From Chromohalobacter beijerinckii (GTDB lineage Bacteria; Pseudomonadota; Gammaproteobacteria; Pseudomonadales; Halomonadaceae), in the NCBI RefSeq assembly GCF_023061185.1, contig NZ_JAKGAK010000013.1, positions 1-64,000 on the forward strand: a stretch of 64,000 nt of DNA, in the 5' to 3' direction. Shown here piece after piece: positions 21,499-31,919 of the stretch. The notes beneath the pieces are model-generated. The model worked only from the letters and a program-made list of their open reading frames with translations. It ran no database searches and had not been told where the DNA came from. The translations under genes were made by a program, and so were the position numbers. Each line of letters opens with the position of its first letter. Within the stretch, counting starts at the first letter, position 1.

Positions 21499-22041
21499 GT
21501 GACGATTAAATCACTGCTCGCGGGAACATGGTCGCAACTGCGGACGCTGGGCATGGTCTTCATGCACGCCTTCCGCAAGCGCGAGACCCTGCAGTACCCG
21601 GAAGAACCGGTCTATCTGTCGCCGCGCTATCGTGGGCGCATCGTGCTGACCCGTGATCCCGACGGCGAAGAGCGCTGCGTAGCGTGCAATCTATGTGCGG
21701 TGGCGTGCCCGGTGGCGTGCATCTCGCTGCAGAAAGGCGAGAGCGAGGATGGTCGTTGGTATCCGGAATTTTTCCGCATCAACTTCTCGCGCTGCATCTT
21801 TTGCGGACTGTGCGAGGAGGCGTGTCCGACCTCGGCGATTCAGTTGACGCCGGATTTCGAGATGAGCGAGTTTCGTCGCCAGGAACTGGTCTACGAGAAG
21901 GAGGACCTGCTGATCTCGGGGCCGGGCAAGGACCATAACTACAACTTCTATCGCGTGGCGGGGATGTCGATCGCCGGAAAAGACAAGGGTGAGGCGCAGA
22001 ACGAAGCCGAGCCGATCAACGTCAAGTCGTTGATGCCCTGA
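21499..22041 (+). CDS. nuoI: NADH-quinone oxidoreductase subunit I
   Basis: The 180-residue ferredoxin-like subunit holds clusters N6a and N6b. The two motifs are complete: Cys60, 63, 66, 70 ([11 protein letters not shown]) and Cys99, 102, 105, 109 ([11 protein letters not shown]). It starts at GTG, with GGAGGAGA upstream, 21 bp after nuoH. It relays electrons from NuoG to the N2 cluster in NuoB. Confidence 0.97.
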   Translation: MTIKSLLAGTWSQLRTLGMVFMHAFRKRETLQYPEEPVYLSPRYRGRIVLTRDPDGEERCVACNLCAVACPVACISLQKGESEDGRWYPEFFRINFSRCIFCGLCEEACPTSAIQLTPDFEMSEFRRQELVYEKEDLLISGPGKDHNYNFYRVAGMSIAGKDKGEAQNEAEPINVKSLMP

Positions 22042-22059
22042 CTAGGATAGGGAGACATC

Positions 22060-22671
22060 ATGGAAATCGCCTTCTATCTCAGCGCCGTGGTTGCCGTGCT
22101 CGCGACGCTTGGGGTGGTCACCGGTCGGCACCCGGTACATGCCTTGCTTTACCTGATCGTCTCGCTGATCGCGGTGGCGATGGTGTTCTTTGCACTGGGG
22201 GCGCCTTTCGCCGGGGCGCTGGAAATCATCGTCTACGCCGGCGCGATCATGGTGTTGTTCGTGTTCGTGGTGATGATGCTCAACCTCGGCGAGGCCGCCG
22301 CGCAGCAGGAGCGCGCTTGGTTGCGTCTGAGCACTTGGTTGGGGCCGGCGATACTCAGCGGTGTTTTGCTGTTGGTGCTGTTAGTGACATTGATCGGCGC
22401 CGATGTGGGCGGCCGTATCGAGGGCGAGACCTTGACCGCCAAGGCGGTGGGCACGTTGCTTTTCGGGCCTTATCTGGTCGTCGTCGAGCTCGCCGCGATG
22501 CTGCTGTTGGCTGCGTTGGTAGCGGCGTCGCATCTGGGGCGCAGCGAGGCGCATGACGAGGCACATGCGGTACGCCAGGTACCGGGAAAGCGCACTGCAG
22601 ATGGCCGCGGGCGCGCCGCCAGCGAGCGCTCGCTCGGTGACGACACCTCAAGCGAGGAGAATTCACGATGA
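22060..22671 (+). CDS. nuoJ: NADH-quinone oxidoreductase subunit J
   Basis: The 203-residue membrane subunit has five helices, including [23 protein letters not shown] with the pi-bulge region important for coupling. The C-terminal 40 residues are hydrophilic and variable. The stop overlaps the nuoK start by ATGA. Confidence 0.96.
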   Translation: MEIAFYLSAVVAVLATLGVVTGRHPVHALLYLIVSLIAVAMVFFALGAPFAGALEIIVYAGAIMVLFVFVVMMLNLGEAAAQQERAWLRLSTWLGPAILSGVLLLVLLVTLIGADVGGRIEGETLTAKAVGTLLFGPYLVVVELAAMLLLAALVAASHLGRSEAHDEAHAVRQVPGKRTADGRGRAASERSLGDDTSSEENSR

Positions 22672-22976
22672 ATGGCGTTCCCATGGAACACGGCTTGATC
22701 CTGGCGTCGGTCCTCTTCGCGCTGGGGCTGGTGGGGCTGATGATGCGCCGTAACATGCTGTTCGTGCTGATGAGCCTGGAAGTCATGATGAACGCGGCGG
22801 GACTCGCCTTCATCGTCGCGGGGACGCGCTGGGGGCAGCCCGATGGCCAGGTCATGTTCCTGCTGGTGATCACCCTGGCGGCGGCCGAGGCAAGCGTGGG
22901 GCTGGCGCTGTTGTTGCAGCTCTATCGGCGCTTCAAGACCCTTGATATCGATGCGGCAAGCAGGTTGCGCGGATGA
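22668..22976 (+). CDS. nuoK: NADH-quinone oxidoreductase subunit K
   Basis: The 102-residue, three-helix subunit contains the two buried Glu residues of the MrpC/NuoK family ([14 protein letters not shown] and [14 protein letters not shown]). It takes part in one proton-pumping channel. It overlaps both neighbours by ATGA, and GAGGAG precedes the start. Confidence 0.96.
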   Translation: MNGVPMEHGLILASVLFALGLVGLMMRRNMLFVLMSLEVMMNAAGLAFIVAGTRWGQPDGQVMFLLVITLAAAEASVGLALLLQLYRRFKTLDIDAASRLRG

Positions 22977-24826
22977 ATCTACTCACTCTGACATTCTTGT
23001 TTCCCCTATTGGGGTGTCTAGTCCTGGCGCTGAGCGGTGACCGCCTGTCGCTACGCGGCGCGGCGACGGTGGGGGTCACCGCGCTGGGACTGGCGGCGGC
23101 GACGACCGTGTGGGTGGGCCTCGACTTTCTCGGGCACGGCTCGGCGGCGCAGGTCATGGAACTTTGGACCTGGATAGACGTGGGCGATTTCCAGCCGTCG
23201 ATGGGGCTACTGGTCGATGGGCTGTCGTTGACGATGCTCGGCGTGATCACCGGCGTGGGTTTTTTGATCCATCTGTTCGCGGCCTGGTACATGCGCGGCG
23301 ACACGGGCGTTCGCCGTTTCTATGCCTATATGAACCTGTTCGTGTTCAGCATGGTGCTGTTGGTGCTGGGCGACAACCTGCTGCTGCTGTATCTCGGTTG
23401 GGAAGGCGTCGGCCTGTGTAGCTATTTGTTGATCGGCTACTACTACCATGAGTCGGCCAATGGCTGGGCGGCGTTCAAGGCCTTCCTGGTGACACGTATC
23501 GGCGATGTGTTGATGGCGATCGGGCTATTCATCCTGTTCGTCGAGCTTGGCACGTTGGATATCCAGACGTTGTTGGCACGGGCGCCGCAGGTCTGGGCAC
23601 ACGGCGACCTGATGGTCGAGTTGGCCACGTTGATGCTGCTCGGCGGGGCGCTGGGCAAGTCCGCGCAGTTGCCGCTGCACACCTGGCTGGCCGATGCCAT
23701 GGCCGGCCCCACGCCGGTCTCGGCGCTGATCCACGCGGCGACCATGGTCACCGCCGGGGTGTATCTGATCGCGCGCATGCATGGCCTGTTCCTGCTGGCG
23801 CCGGATGTTCTGACGTTGGTGGGCTGGATCGGTGCGGTGACGCTGCTGATGGCCGGGTTCGCCGCCCTGGCGCAGACCGATATCAAACGCGTGCTGGCCT
23901 ATTCGACGATGAGCCAGATCGGCTACATGTTCCTGGCACTGGGCGTGGGGGCCTTCGATGCGGCAATTTTCCATCTGATGATGCATGCCTTCTTCAAGGC
24001 ATTGCTGTTCCTCTCGGCCGGCTCGGTGATCGTCTCCTGTCATCACGAGCAGGACATGCGACGCCTCGGTGGGCTGTGGCGCAAATTGCCGCTGGCCTAT
24101 GCCGGGTTTGTGGTCGGTGGCTCGGCGCTGGCCGCATTGCCGCTGGTGACGGCTGGCTTCTACAGCAAGGACGAGATCCTCTGGGAAGCGCTGGCGTCCG
24201 GGCATATCGGTTTGCTGATGGCGGGCCTGGTCGGCGCGCTGCTGACTTCGCTTTATACCGTGCGCTTGATCGTCGGCACCTTCCATGGCACGCCGGGCAG
24301 CGATCATAGCCGGGATGCCGAGGGCGGGCGCGGCCTGGTGCATGGTCTGCCTCTGGTCGTGCTGATCGTACTCTCGACGCTGGTGGGCGCCTGGATTCAC
24401 CCGCCGCTCGACGAGGTGCTGCCGGCAAGCCCCGGCGCGGCGAAGGAAGCCGGACGCCATGCGCTGGAAATCGGTGCCATGCTGGTCGCCGTGGGCGGTG
24501 TGGCTGTGGCGCTGTGGCTGTTCGCGTGGCGACGCGAGCTGGTGGCGCGCTTGGTCGCCCTGCCGGAAGGTGCGCGCCTGTGGCGCTTGTGGCATCACGC
24601 CTGGGGCTTCGATGCCCTGTTCGATGCAGTACTGGTCAAACCGTTCCGTGGCCTGGTGTGGCTGTGGCGTAGCGACTGGATCAACGGGCTGTGCAACTTG
24701 GTGCCGTTGCTGGCGCGCGGCCTGCGCTGGCTATTGACGCGCTCCCAGACGGGGCGGCTGCGCCACTATGCCGTTTCGATGACGCTGGGCGCGACCGTGG
24801 TGCTGATCTTCCTGGCTTTGGGGTAA
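22973..24826 (+). CDS. nuoL: NADH-quinone oxidoreductase subunit L
   Basis: The 617-residue antiporter-like pump subunit has about 16 membrane helices and the lateral helix at the C-terminal end. Conserved sequence includes [56 protein letters not shown] and the LLLYLG region. It is the distal proton pump of complex I. In frame just after its stop there is a second open stretch reaching the nuoM start (see 24830-24904). Confidence 0.97.
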   Translation: MNLLTLTFLFPLLGCLVLALSGDRLSLRGAATVGVTALGLAAATTVWVGLDFLGHGSAAQVMELWTWIDVGDFQPSMGLLVDGLSLTMLGVITGVGFLIHLFAAWYMRGDTGVRRFYAYMNLFVFSMVLLVLGDNLLLLYLGWEGVGLCSYLLIGYYYHESANGWAAFKAFLVTRIGDVLMAIGLFILFVELGTLDIQTLLARAPQVWAHGDLMVELATLMLLGGALGKSAQLPLHTWLADAMAGPTPVSALIHAATMVTAGVYLIARMHGLFLLAPDVLTLVGWIGAVTLLMAGFAALAQTDIKRVLAYSTMSQIGYMFLALGVGAFDAAIFHLMMHAFFKALLFLSAGSVIVSCHHEQDMRRLGGLWRKLPLAYAGFVVGGSALAALPLVTAGFYSKDEILWEALASGHIGLLMAGLVGALLTSLYTVRLIVGTFHGTPGSDHSRDAEGGRGLVHGLPLVVLIVLSTLVGAWIHPPLDEVLPASPGAAKEAGRHALEIGAMLVAVGGVAVALWLFAWRRELVARLVALPEGARLWRLWHHAWGFDALFDAVLVKPFRGLVWLWRSDWINGLCNLVPLLARGLRWLLTRSQTGRLRHYAVSMTLGATVVLIFLALG

Positions 24827-24829
24827 GCG

Positions 24830-24904
24830 ATGTACGACTTGAAGAAAGACACCGGTGGCGGGGATAGAAGGCTAACGTGGCAAGCTGAGGGGGCGCAGCG
24901 CTGA
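24830..24904 (+). other. 24-codon micro-ORF bridging nuoL and nuoM
   Basis: An ATG three bases after the nuoL TAA, in the same frame as nuoL, opens a 24-codon frame (MYDLKKDTGGGDRRLTW...) that fills the whole gap and stops at a TGATG overlapping the nuoM ATG. GGGGTAAGCG upstream is a weak ribosome site. It may only serve to carry ribosomes from nuoL to nuoM; it could also be chance. Confidence 0.3.
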
Positions 24905-26445
24905 TGATTCTTGTCTGTCTGATTCTGATTCCCTTCATCGGCGGGTTGCTGTGTTGGCAAGCCGAGCGTTTTGGTGAGCAACCGCCGCGCTGGATTGCCC
25001 TGGGCACCATGCTGCTCGAGTTGGCGCTGGTGCTGGGCGTGTGGTGGCATGGCGATTACGGTTTGAACGCCGTGCAGGGTGCCTCGGACTGGGTCCTCGA
25101 GTGGCGCGCTGATTGGATCCCCCGTTTCGGGATCGAGGTCCACTTGGCGCTGGATGGCCTGTCGTTGATCATGATCGCGCTCACCGGGCTACTTGGCGTG
25201 CTGGCGGTGGTCTGCTCATGGCACGAGATCTCGCGCCGCATCGGTTTTTTCCATCTCAACCTGTTGTGGATTCTGGGCGGCGTGGTCGGCGTCTTCCTGG
25301 CCATCGATTTGTTCCTGTTCTTCTTCTTCTGGGAGATGATGCTGGTCCCCATGTATTTCCTGATCGCGTTGTGGGGACATAGCGGTTCCACGGGTAACAC
25401 ACGGATCCAGGCGGCGACGAAGTTCTTCATCTACACCCAGGCCAGCGGGCTACTGATGCTGGTGGCCATTCTCGGTCTGGTGTTTGCGCATCACGCCGCC
25501 ACCGGGGAATACAGCTTCAGCTATGAAGCGTTGCGGCATACCGCGCAGAACGAGCTTTCTCCTCAGATGGCATGGTGGCTGATGCTGGGCTTCTTCATCG
25601 CCTTCGCGGTCAAGATGCCAGTGGTGCCACTGCATGGATGGCTACCTGACGCCCATGCCCAGGCCCCCACCGCGGGCAGTGTCGACTTGGCGGGGATTCT
25701 GCTCAAGACGGCCGCCTACGGTATGTTGCGCTTCGCTTTGCCGCTGTTTCCCGAAGCCTCCCAGGCTTTCGCGCCGGTCGCGATGGGGCTTGGCATTCTG
25801 GGGATCTTCTACGGTGCGATCTTGGCTTGCGGCCAGCATGACCTGAAACGCTTGGTGGCCTATTCCAGCATTTCCCACATGGGCTTCGTGCTGATCGGCA
25901 TCTACAGTGGCACGGAGCTAGCGCTGCAGGGTGTGGTAGTGCTGATGGTCGCGCATGCCTTCTCGGCCTCGGGACTCTTCATTATCAGTGGCCAGCTCTA
26001 CGAGCGCCTGCATACCCGTGACATGCGCCTGATGGGCGGCCTATGGGGCCGTATCAAGGGCCTGCCGGGCATTGCGTTGTGCTTCGTGGCGGCCTCGATG
26101 GGAATCCCGGGCACGGCCAATTTCGTGGGCGAGTTCCTGGTGCTTTTCGGCACCTTCGCTACCTGGCCCTGGGTGGTCGTGGTCGCCAGTGGCGGCTTCG
26201 TGCTGGCGGCGATCTATTCGCTGTTCATCATGCAACGCGTCTACTTCGGTCCGGCCAAAGAAGACACGCCTCTGGGCGGGCTCGATGGCCGCGAAATCGT
26301 GATGATGCTCGGCCTGCTGGCCCTGGTGTTGTGGGTCGGGCTCTACCCTGGTCCATTGTTGGATACCTCGGAGGCGGCGATGCAAAACGTGGAGCACATC
26401 ATGACGCTGGAAGAAACGCCTGCCATGCCTGAGGAGACGCCATGA
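24904..26445 (+). CDS. nuoM: NADH-quinone oxidoreductase subunit M
   Basis: The 513-residue antiporter-like proton pump has about 14 helices. Typical sequence: FFFFWEMMLVPMYFLIALWG, AVKMPVVPLHGWLPDAHAQAPTAGSVDLAGILLKTAAYG and LKRLVAYSSISHMGFVLIG. It is the middle pump subunit. The ATG at 24904 shares a base with the stop of a preceding micro-ORF, and the stop overlaps the nuoN start (ATGA). Confidence 0.97.
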   Translation: MILVCLILIPFIGGLLCWQAERFGEQPPRWIALGTMLLELALVLGVWWHGDYGLNAVQGASDWVLEWRADWIPRFGIEVHLALDGLSLIMIALTGLLGVLAVVCSWHEISRRIGFFHLNLLWILGGVVGVFLAIDLFLFFFFWEMMLVPMYFLIALWGHSGSTGNTRIQAATKFFIYTQASGLLMLVAILGLVFAHHAATGEYSFSYEALRHTAQNELSPQMAWWLMLGFFIAFAVKMPVVPLHGWLPDAHAQAPTAGSVDLAGILLKTAAYGMLRFALPLFPEASQAFAPVAMGLGILGIFYGAILACGQHDLKRLVAYSSISHMGFVLIGIYSGTELALQGVVVLMVAHAFSASGLFIISGQLYERLHTRDMRLMGGLWGRIKGLPGIALCFVAASMGIPGTANFVGEFLVLFGTFATWPWVVVVASGGFVLAAIYSLFIMQRVYFGPAKEDTPLGGLDGREIVMMLGLLALVLWVGLYPGPLLDTSEAAMQNVEHIMTLEETPAMPEETP

Positions 26446-27875
26446 CGTCGTTGCTTGCTCTTTCACCACTGATTATCGTCTGCGCCACGGCCATCGTGGT
26501 AATGCTGACCATTGCGTGGCGCCGGTGTTATGACCTGACGGCCACGTTGACCGTGATTGGCCTCAATCTGGCGCTGGCGGCACAGCTTTTGGCTTGGTGG
26601 CAGGCACCGCTCGACGTGACGCCGCTGATGGTAGTAGATGGCCTGTCGATCTTCGGCGGCGTGCTGATTCTCGTCGCTACTCTGGCCTGTGCCACGCTGG
26701 GGCATGCTTACCTCGAAGGCGCGCGCGGTCCACGCGAGGAATATTACCTGCTGCTGTTGTGTGCTGCCGCTGGTGGGATTGCGCTGGTGAGCAGTCGCCA
26801 CTTGGCCTCGCTGTTCTTCAGCCTGGAACTGTTGTCGATGCCACTTTACGGCATGCTGGCCTACACCTATCGCGAGCGTGGCGCCTTGGAAGCGGGCGTC
26901 AAGTACATGGTGCTCTCCGCGGCGGCCTCGGCCTTCTTGCTATTCGGCATGGCACTTCTGTATGCGCGCACCGGGCATCTCGATTTCGTCGGGCTGGGTG
27001 AGGCACTGGCGGCGGCAGGTGGCGATGGATGGCTGCTGGCCGGCATGGGCATGATGCTCATCGGGTTGGGCTTCAAACTTTCCATCGTGCCGTTCCATTT
27101 GTGGACGCCGGACGTCTACGAAGGAAGTCCCGCCCCGGCGGCCACCTTCCTGGCCTCGGCAAGCAAGGTGGCGGTGCTGATCGTCTTGCTGCGCCTGCTG
27201 CAATCCGCCCCGGCGACCGAAGATGCCTGGTTTCACAGCCTGCTCGCCGTACTCGCCTTCGTGACGATGCTGGCCGGTAACCTGCTGGCGTTGATGCAGC
27301 AAGATCTCAAGCGCCTGCTGGGCTATTCCTCGATTGCGCATTTCGGCTATTTGCTGGTGGCACTGGTGATCAACGAGGGGCTGGCGGTGGAAACCGCGGG
27401 TATCTATCTGGTGACCTATGTACTGACGACGCTGGGTGCGTTCGGTGTGGTGACGCTGCTGTCGAGCCCCTACGGCGGCGCCGATGCTAGTCGCTTGCAC
27501 CATTACCGTGGTTTGTTCTGGCGGCGGCCCTACCTGACGGCGGTACTGACAGTGATGATGCTGTCGCTGGCGGGCATCCCCTTGACCGCAGGCTTCATCG
27601 GCAAGTTCTATATCGTCGCGCTGGGGGTCGAAGCCAGCCGCTGGTGGCTGGTCGGCGGCGTGGTGGCCGGGAGCGCCATCGGACTTTACTACTATCTACG
27701 CGTGATGGTGACGCTCTTTTTGCCCGAGCCAGGCATGCAGCGCCGTGATGCGACCACCGATTGGGCGCAACGCGCCGGTGGCGTGGTGGTGCTAGCGCTG
27801 GCGGCCTTGGTCGTACTGTTGGGGGTTTATCCCGCGCCGATGATCGACTGGGTGCGTCTCATGGCCGCGACGTAA
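26442..27875 (+). CDS. nuoN: NADH-quinone oxidoreductase subunit N
   Basis: The 477-residue antiporter-like pump has about 14 helices and ends the nuo operon. Diagnostic stretches are LELLSMPLYGMLAY, SIVPFHLWTPDVYEGSPAPAATFLASASKVAV and LKRLLGYSSIAHFGYLLVAL. No intrinsic terminator is visible in the 33 bp before the convergent hydrolase gene, so transcription may end inside that gene or by Rho. Confidence 0.97.
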   Translation: MTSLLALSPLIIVCATAIVVMLTIAWRRCYDLTATLTVIGLNLALAAQLLAWWQAPLDVTPLMVVDGLSIFGGVLILVATLACATLGHAYLEGARGPREEYYLLLLCAAAGGIALVSSRHLASLFFSLELLSMPLYGMLAYTYRERGALEAGVKYMVLSAAASAFLLFGMALLYARTGHLDFVGLGEALAAAGGDGWLLAGMGMMLIGLGFKLSIVPFHLWTPDVYEGSPAPAATFLASASKVAVLIVLLRLLQSAPATEDAWFHSLLAVLAFVTMLAGNLLALMQQDLKRLLGYSSIAHFGYLLVALVINEGLAVETAGIYLVTYVLTTLGAFGVVTLLSSPYGGADASRLHHYRGLFWRRPYLTAVLTVMMLSLAGIPLTAGFIGKFYIVALGVEASRWWLVGGVVAGSAIGLYYYLRVMVTLFLPEPGMQRRDATTDWAQRAGGVVVLALAALVVLLGVYPAPMIDWVRLMAAT

Positions 27876-27908
27876 GCATCGCGGTCGTACCGGCATGGTG
27901 CCAGTCGC

Positions 27909-28727
27909 TCATGAGGCGGCATGGTCGTCGGGCATGCTGCGCAGGCAGGCGGTGGGCAGTTGAATGTCCACTGCCACTGGCAGGTGGTCGGAAAACAACC
28001 GGTCGAGTACCTCGAAGCGTTCGGCGTGCAAGGCGTCGGAGATCAGAATATGGTCGAGCGCGCGACGCGGCTGCCAGGCGGGATACGACAACGGCATCAC
28101 CACCGGGTGCAGCGGCAGCGCATGGCAGAAGCGCTGGTGGGCGTTGATCTGGTCCGGCGTGCAGTTGAGGTCGCCCATCACAACCACGTGGCGTAGCGGT
28201 TGAATAAGCTCGCTCAAGTAGTCGAGTTGCCGGGTACGCGCGCGATGTCCCAGAGCCAGGTGCGCCACGACCAGGTGCAAGGCATCGGGACCGTCGCCGA
28301 AGCGCGCGTGAATGGCGCCGCGCCCCGGTAACGTGCCGGGCAAGCGATACTCGTCTATTTGACGCGGCGTCAGGCGCGACAGCAGGCCGTTGCTGTGCTG
28401 GGCGACACGCCCCAGGTTGCGGTTGAGCTGCTGGTAGTAGTGAGGAAACTCGGCCCGCATGGCGAGATACTCGACCTGATTGACGTGCCCCGAGCGGAAA
28501 CTGCCCCCATCGACCTCCTGAAGGCCGACGATATCGTAGTCGCGTAGTGTATCGCCGATCAGATCGAGGCGTCCCTGACGCTTGGGGTGCGGCAACAGGT
28601 GCTGCCAACTGCGCGTCAGGTAGTGATGGTAGGCCGAGGTATGAATACCGACCTGCAGATTGCAGGTCAGCAGGCGTAGCGAGCGGGGCGCCTGGGAAGC
28701 AGGCGCCGCGGCGGTAGCATTACTCAT
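27909..28727 (-). CDS. Endonuclease/exonuclease/phosphatase (EEP) family protein
   Basis: The 272-residue protein has the metal-dependent EEP hydrolase pattern: LTCNLQVG near the start, GLQEVDGGS (catalytic Glu), VMGDLNCTPDQ (Asp and Asn) and the final SDHLPVAVDI (Asp-His). No signal peptide is evident, so it is likely cytoplasmic. Substrate (DNA, RNA, phospholipid or phosphate ester) is unknown. Its start overlaps the dsbA stop by 8 bp, so the two are probably transcribed together; an equivalent gene follows dsbA in pseudomonads, as I recall. Confidence 0.85.
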   Translation of the reverse strand: MSNATAAAPASQAPRSLRLLTCNLQVGIHTSAYHHYLTRSWQHLLPHPKRQGRLDLIGDTLRDYDIVGLQEVDGGSFRSGHVNQVEYLAMRAEFPHYYQQLNRNLGRVAQHSNGLLSRLTPRQIDEYRLPGTLPGRGAIHARFGDGPDALHLVVAHLALGHRARTRQLDYLSELIQPLRHVVVMGDLNCTPDQINAHQRFCHALPLHPVVMPLSYPAWQPRRALDHILISDALHAERFEVLDRLFSDHLPVAVDIQLPTACLRSMPDDHAAS

Positions 28728-29352
28728 TGCGTTCGCTGCGTACCTTGTCGATCAGGGCATCGGCGATCTTGGGCATATTCTCCAGCGAGCCGGCGCTGCT
28801 GGGCGTGATCACGTAATGACCGTCGACGATCAGGGCAGGGACCCCCATGATCTTGTAGCTACGCATCTTGGCGTTGGCGCGATTGATCTGACTTTTCACG
28901 CCGAAGGACTCGAGGGCATCGAGCGCGTCGTCCTTGCTGACGCCGTAGTGAGTGAAGAACTCGGCGATGTCGTCCGGCTCGGTGAGACGCTGGCCTTTCT
29001 CATGGATGGCATCGAAGAAATCACTGTGCATTTCCTTCTGGATGCCCAACTCCTTGGCGGCGTAGAAGGCGCGCGCATGCTTGGTCCACGTATCGCCCAT
29101 GGTGGCCGGAATGCGCTGAAAGGCAACGTCGTCGGGTAACTCGTCGACCCAGGCATTGAGCGGCTCTTCGAGGGCGTAGCAATGCGGGCAGCCGTACCAG
29201 AACACCTCGTTGACCTCGATCTTGCCATCCGGTACTTCGGTCTTCACCGGCTCGTCGAGCACCTTGTAATCCTCTCCCGCGACCGGGCCGGCGGCCATGA
29301 CCAGCGTTGACATACCCAGGCCGGCGGCCAGTACTAACAACGACTTCAACAT
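28720..29352 (-). CDS. dsbA: Periplasmic thiol:disulfide oxidoreductase DsbA
   Basis: The 210-residue precursor has a signal peptide (first ~20 residues, VMA-AG) and a thioredoxin-fold domain with the active site CPHC at residues 55-58 (FWYGCPHCYALE). The cis-proline loop is MGVPALIVDG. DsbA puts disulfide bonds into secreted proteins and is recharged by DsbB. The start at 29352 has AAGGAGAG upstream; the ATG seven codons earlier has none. Confidence 0.95.
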   Translation of the reverse strand: MLKSLLVLAAGLGMSTLVMAAGPVAGEDYKVLDEPVKTEVPDGKIEVNEVFWYGCPHCYALEEPLNAWVDELPDDVAFQRIPATMGDTWTKHARAFYAAKELGIQKEMHSDFFDAIHEKGQRLTEPDDIAEFFTHYGVSKDDALDALESFGVKSQINRANAKMRSYKIMGVPALIVDGHYVITPSSAGSLENMPKIADALIDKVRSERNE

Positions 29353-29634
29353 GCATCTCTCCTTGCCTTGCATAAACAGCAGAAAACAGACGGTGAACGG
29401 TCATCGCTCACCATGATGAACGTTTGAACCGCACCGGCAACCAGGGTTCCCGAACGGTCAATGTGAACTCATGCTTTAGTGATACCACTCCAAGCATCGA
29501 TATGGAAAGGGCGCACGGGCTATCGACGGCGGCTTTGCTCGCATGCGCGGTGCCCACGCAATGATACACTGTGGCGCAAACGTCCTTCATGGATCATTCG
29601 CCGCTCATGGGCGGCAGTTCAGTCGAGAACCAAC

Positions 29635-30258
29635 ATGCAAGATGGCAAGATCAACTACCAGTCCGCGCGTTTTTTGATCAGTGCGCCGCGCTTGGCCTTG
29701 TGTCCCCCGGACACAGGCGCGGAAGTGGCGTTCGCCGGGCGCTCCAATGCCGGCAAGTCCAGCGCGATCAATACGCTGACAAGGCAGAAGTCACTGGCGC
29801 GTACCTCCAAGACGCCGGGGCGCACGCAACTGATCAACTTTTTCACCCTCGCGAACGACGAGACGTACCGGTTGGTGGATCTGCCCGGTTACGGCTTCGC
29901 CAAGGTGCCGGATCAGGTCAAGCTGGAGTGGCAGCGTCACTTGAGCGAGTACCTGTACGAACGTGAGGCACTGAGGGGTTTGATGTTGGTCATGGACGTA
30001 CGGCATCCGCTGAGCGAGTTCGATCAGATGATGCTGGGCTGGGCCGATGAGAAAGCGATGCCCGTGCACATCCTGTTGACCAAGGCCGACAAGCTCAAGC
30101 CCGGGGCGGCCAAGTCATCGCTTCTGGCGGTGCGGCGTCAGCTCGCCGAATGGGAAGACTTGGTCAGCGTGCAGCTGTTCTCTGCGCTCAAGCGACAAGG
30201 CGTCGACGAGGCCTGCGCGCGCATGGATGCCTGGCTATGTGAGCCAGATACCGTGTGA
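29635..30258 (+). CDS. engB: Ribosome biogenesis GTP-binding protein EngB/YsxC
   Basis: The 207-residue GTPase is needed for 50S subunit assembly. G motifs are visible: GRSNAGKS (35-42), [11 protein letters not shown] (switch I), [11 protein letters not shown] (82-92) and TKADKLK (G4). The ATG at 29635 gives the usual length; the frame is open further upstream without conserved sequence. A small inverted repeat GCCGC-TCATG-GGCGGC-type stem lies in the leader. It is divergent from dsbA with 282 bp between. Confidence 0.95.
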   Translation: MQDGKINYQSARFLISAPRLALCPPDTGAEVAFAGRSNAGKSSAINTLTRQKSLARTSKTPGRTQLINFFTLANDETYRLVDLPGYGFAKVPDQVKLEWQRHLSEYLYEREALRGLMLVMDVRHPLSEFDQMMLGWADEKAMPVHILLTKADKLKPGAAKSSLLAVRRQLAEWEDLVSVQLFSALKRQGVDEACARMDAWLCEPDTV

Positions 30259-30271
30259 TGCGAAAGGTTGA

Positions 30272-30997
30272 TTAAAACGCCCGGCTATCGAGCAGCGCGG
30301 GGAGCTCACGAACGTGGGTCAGTCTATGTACGCCGGGTAGCAGTTCGCACGGACCTTCGTTCTTGGCGTCGATCCAGGCTACCTGCATACCCAGGCGCTG
30401 TGCTGGTAGCACATCCTCGCGCCAGGAATCGCCGACATGAAGAGCCCGCGACGGTTGGGCGCCGAGCCTTGCCAGCGCCGCGAGGAAGGCACGCGGGTCG
30501 GGCTTGGGGGCATGCAATTCGCCTGCGGCGATCATGACGCTGAAATGGTCGGCCAGGTCCAGGCGATTGAGATCGGCGTTGCCGTTGGTGATCGCGGCGA
30601 TCCGATAGCGCCGGCGCAGCGTGTCGAGCATGGCCACTACCTCGGGATAGGGCGTGAGGTCATGGCGCAGGTCGAGGAAATGCGCGATGGCGTGCGCCGC
30701 CCATAGACGCGCCTGAAGGCGTGGCAGGCCATAGGCTTCTACCATCTCGAATAACGCGCGTTCGCGAATCCAGGTGAAGTCGCCGCGTTTGAGCGGAAAG
30801 CGCCGCGCCACGTCGGCGCGGCGCTGTTGATATGCACTCAAAGGGTAGTGAGCCATGAATGTGCTGCCGACGCCTGGCGAGGCGGCGGCGAGTGCGTCGC
30901 TGAGCCATTGATAATGGCTGGCTTCGGCACGCTCGAGGACTGGGCGGTTGTTCCACAGCGTGTCGTCAAGATCGAAGGTCAGCGCGGTTATCGCCAT
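30272..30997 (-). CDS. HAD-superfamily phosphatase (YigB-like)
   Basis: The 241-residue soluble hydrolase has the HAD motifs: nucleophile Asp9 in FDLDDTLWNN, ITNGNADLN (motif II, Thr/Ser position), Lys in KPDPRAF and GDSWREDVLPA (motif IV). The closest named relative I recall is YigB, a phosphatase acting on FMN and a riboflavin precursor, also found beside xerC. It starts at 30997 with GGAG upstream, 25 bp after the xerC stop, so it is likely in the xerC operon. Confidence 0.85.
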   Translation of the reverse strand: MAITALTFDLDDTLWNNRPVLERAEASHYQWLSDALAAASPGVGSTFMAHYPLSAYQQRRADVARRFPLKRGDFTWIRERALFEMVEAYGLPRLQARLWAAHAIAHFLDLRHDLTPYPEVVAMLDTLRRRYRIAAITNGNADLNRLDLADHFSVMIAAGELHAPKPDPRAFLAALARLGAQPSRALHVGDSWREDVLPAQRLGMQVAWIDAKNEGPCELLPGVHRLTHVRELPALLDSRAF

Positions 30998-31022
30998 CGA
31001 GTCGTCTCCAGGGCTGTATGCC

Positions 31023-31919
31023 TCAACCTTCATCGGGTGTGTCGCGTCGCCGGGCGCGCGGGTGTGCATGATCATAGGCGTCGGCGAGATGCTGCCAGTC
31101 GAGGCGTGTGTAGACCTGCGTGGTGGATAGATTGGCATGGCCCAGCAACTCCTGGACGGCTCGCAGGTCCTGGCTCGATTCGAGCAGGTGGCTGGCGAAG
31201 GAGTGGCGCAGCCGATGCGGGTGCAGGTGTTCGGGCAGGCCGCGCTCGCGGGCAAGATGCACGAGGCGTTTCTGCACCGCGCGATGCCCGAGTCGTACGC
31301 CGCGTTGACCGACGAACAGCGCGCGTTCTTCCGCGTCGGCTAGTTGGCCACGGACCTTGAACCATGCGGTCAGCGCTGCCTGGGCACGGCTGCCAAGGGG
31401 CATTTGGCGCGGCTTGCTACCCTTGCCCACCACTCGCACACGCCGCGTCTCTAGATCCGTGATGTCCAGCGCCGTCAACTCCGCTAGACGCAGCCCGCAG
31501 GAATAGAACAGCTCCAGCATGGCTTGATCGCGCACGCCGAGCGGGGTGTCGTCGTGCGGGGTATCCAGAAAGCGCGATAACTGATCGACATCCACCGGAC
31601 GTGGCAGGTGCTGAGGCTGACGCGGTGTCTGGGTCAAGGCCACGGGATTGTGAGCGAGCACGCCGCTGTGCACCAGATGATCGGCGAAGCGCGATAGTGC
31701 GGCGCGGCGCCTGGCGAGACTGCGCGGGGCTAGACCGCGGGTGCGCTCGGCGCCCAAGAAACGACGCACCAGGGCAACATCCAGCGTGGACCAGTCGTCG
31801 ATGTCATGTGCCTCGAGGAAATGCGCTAGTGCGGCCAAGTCGCGCCGATAGGCATCCAGTGTTGCGGGGCTGGCATGCCCCGCCAGCCCGCGCAGGAATT
31901 CTTCAATCGCGGCGTGCAT
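31023..31919 (-). CDS. xerC: Tyrosine recombinase XerC
   Basis: The 298-residue recombinase resolves chromosome dimers at dif with XerD. Catalytic residues are in place: Arg144 (CGLRLAE), Lys168 region (GKGSK), His235-x-x-Arg238 (HRLRHSF), His261 (GHANLSTT) and nucleophile Tyr270. Residues 1-90 form the SAM-like DNA-binding domain. The gene overlaps the DUF484 gene upstream by 17 bp, the usual neighbour order in gammaproteobacteria. Confidence 0.95.
   Translation of the reverse strand: MHAAIEEFLRGLAGHASPATLDAYRRDLAALAHFLEAHDIDDWSTLDVALVRRFLGAERTRGLAPRSLARRRAALSRFADHLVHSGVLAHNPVALTQTPRQPQHLPRPVDVDQLSRFLDTPHDDTPLGVRDQAMLELFYSCGLRLAELTALDITDLETRRVRVVGKGSKPRQMPLGSRAQAALTAWFKVRGQLADAEERALFVGQRGVRLGHRAVQKRLVHLARERGLPEHLHPHRLRHSFASHLLESSQDLRAVQELLGHANLSTTQVYTRLDWQHLADAYDHAHPRARRRDTPDEG

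Noticed and set aside
29353-29634. Spot 42/ErsA-like sRNA near engB
   Set aside because: In other gammaproteobacteria such an sRNA lies between polA and engB; here the gap is dsbA-engB and has no U-run terminator.
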